Part shown: positions 12,728 to 13,085 of the stretch, piece after piece
Numbering within the stretch: the stretch's first letter is position 1
Layout of the letters: each line of letters starts with the position of its first letter
Source of the DNA: Trebonia sp035571275
GTDB taxonomy: Bacteria; Actinomycetota; Actinomycetes; Streptosporangiales; Streptosporangiaceae
Direction of reading: 5' to 3'
DNA: 13,085 bases
Assembly (NCBI GenBank): GCA_035571275.1
Contig: DATMKQ010000434.1
Span: forward strand, 1 to 13,085
Made by a program: the position numbers and the translations under genes
Notes under the pieces: generated by a model
The model's input: only the letters and a program-made list of their open reading frames with translations
Database searches by the model: none
What the model was told of the DNA's origin: nothing

Positions 12728-13085
12728 ATGAGTTCACCTGTCCGCAGTTCCCCGCTGGCGCTCACGGTGCTGGGCATGCTCATGACGCGTCCCCTGCATC
12801 CGTACGGCATCCAGCGGCTGATCAAGCAGTGGGGCAAGGATCAGGTCGTCAACGTGGACCAGCGGGCCAGCCTCTACCGGACGATTGACCGGCTGCTCGC
12901 GGCGGGACTGGTCGCCGTGCGGGAGACCGGGCGGGACCAGCAGTACCCGGAACGGACGGTCTACGAGATCACCGACGCCGGACGCGCCGCGGCGCGCGAA
13001 TGGCTCGAGGACATGCTCGCGGTTCCCAGGCAGGAGTTTCCCGAGTTCCCCGCGGCCCTCTCGCACATCCTGATGCTCAGCCCGC
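12728..13085 (+). CDS. PadR-family transcriptional regulator (3' end cut by window)
   Basis: The first 119 residues of a PadR-type winged-helix regulator. Residues about 9-90 follow the PadR pattern: Leu-Ala-Leu-Thr-Val-Leu-Gly-Met-Leu, His-Pro-Tyr-Gly-Ile, Arg-Ala-Ser-Leu-Tyr-Arg-Thr-Ile-Asp-Arg-Leu, Gly-Leu-Val, and the wing Thr-Val-Tyr-Glu-Ile-Thr-Asp-Ala-Gly-Arg. The C-terminal dimerisation region (Trp-Leu-Glu-Asp-Met-Leu onward) runs off the window. PadR proteins usually repress their own gene and an adjacent transporter or enzyme gene. The ATG at 12728 follows a promoter set inside two palindromes, consistent with autoregulation. Its target may lie beyond the window; control of the S53 gene is possible but the hairpin between them argues against co-transcription. 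Confidence 0.9.
   Translation, partial: MSSPVRSSPLALTVLGMLMTRPLHPYGIQRLIKQWGKDQVVNVDQRASLYRTIDRLLAAGLVAVRETGRDQQYPERTVYEITDAGRAAAREWLEDMLAVPRQEFPEFPAALSHILMLSP

Overview
The window is GC-rich DNA with the gene style of an actinobacterium: frequent GTG starts, one TTG start, 1-11 nt stop/start overlaps, and several starts without a Shine-Dalgarno sequence. Lineage-diagnostic genes support this: RbpA (an actinobacterial RNA polymerase-binding protein) with a sigma-R-type promoter, a DUF3817 membrane protein beside a small two-helix membrane protein, and a Ppm/Dpm-type polyprenol-phosphate mannosyltransferase convergent with rbpA. The family cannot be fixed from sequence alone; Streptosporangiales, Catenulisporales or Streptomyces relatives are all possible. 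No tRNA, rRNA, insertion sequence, integrase, CRISPR array or phage gene is visible, so this looks like chromosomal backbone with some accessory enzymes.

Left part, minus strand (1-2722): a compact gene string reading right to left. It holds an adenylate kinase with a four-cysteine LID, a divergent PRPP synthetase (TTG start, overlapping the kinase by 11 nt), a small cupin and a membrane PAP2 phosphatase cut by the window edge. PRPP synthetase releases AMP and adenylate kinase recycles AMP, so the first two genes form a plausible biochemical module.

Centre-left, plus strand (2792-6174): a two-helix membrane protein, DUF3817, an RsmC-like methyltransferase and a TrmH-like 2'-O-methyltransferase form an operon with GTGA and ATGA overlaps. 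A glycerophosphodiester phosphodiesterase follows, possibly on a leaderless transcript. Then comes rbpA, preceded by an exact GGGAAT-N18-GTT element. The mannosyltransferase at 6205-6963 converges on rbpA. Upstream of it is a 470-bp gene-free region with a candidate minus-strand promoter and a 10-bp long-range inverted repeat, followed by an exported L,D-transpeptidase on the plus strand.

Right part (8551-13085): a minus-strand group of SnoaL-like protein, hydroxynitrile-lyase-type cupin and lactonase-type metallo-beta-lactamase-fold hydrolase. The hydrolase overlaps the transpeptidase gene tail to tail. Divergent from the SnoaL-like gene is a secreted S53 (sedolisin) pro-peptidase that ends at a 16-bp hairpin. 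The window closes in a PadR-family regulator whose apparent leaderless promoter is embedded in two overlapping palindromes.

No clearly unprecedented system was found. The best leads are the adk-prs-cupin-PAP2 string, the structured leader region before the mannosyltransferase, the padR operator/promoter architecture, the repeated no-SD starts with a -10-like hexamer 6-7 nt upstream, and the G7/C7 hairpin inside the RsmC-like gene.
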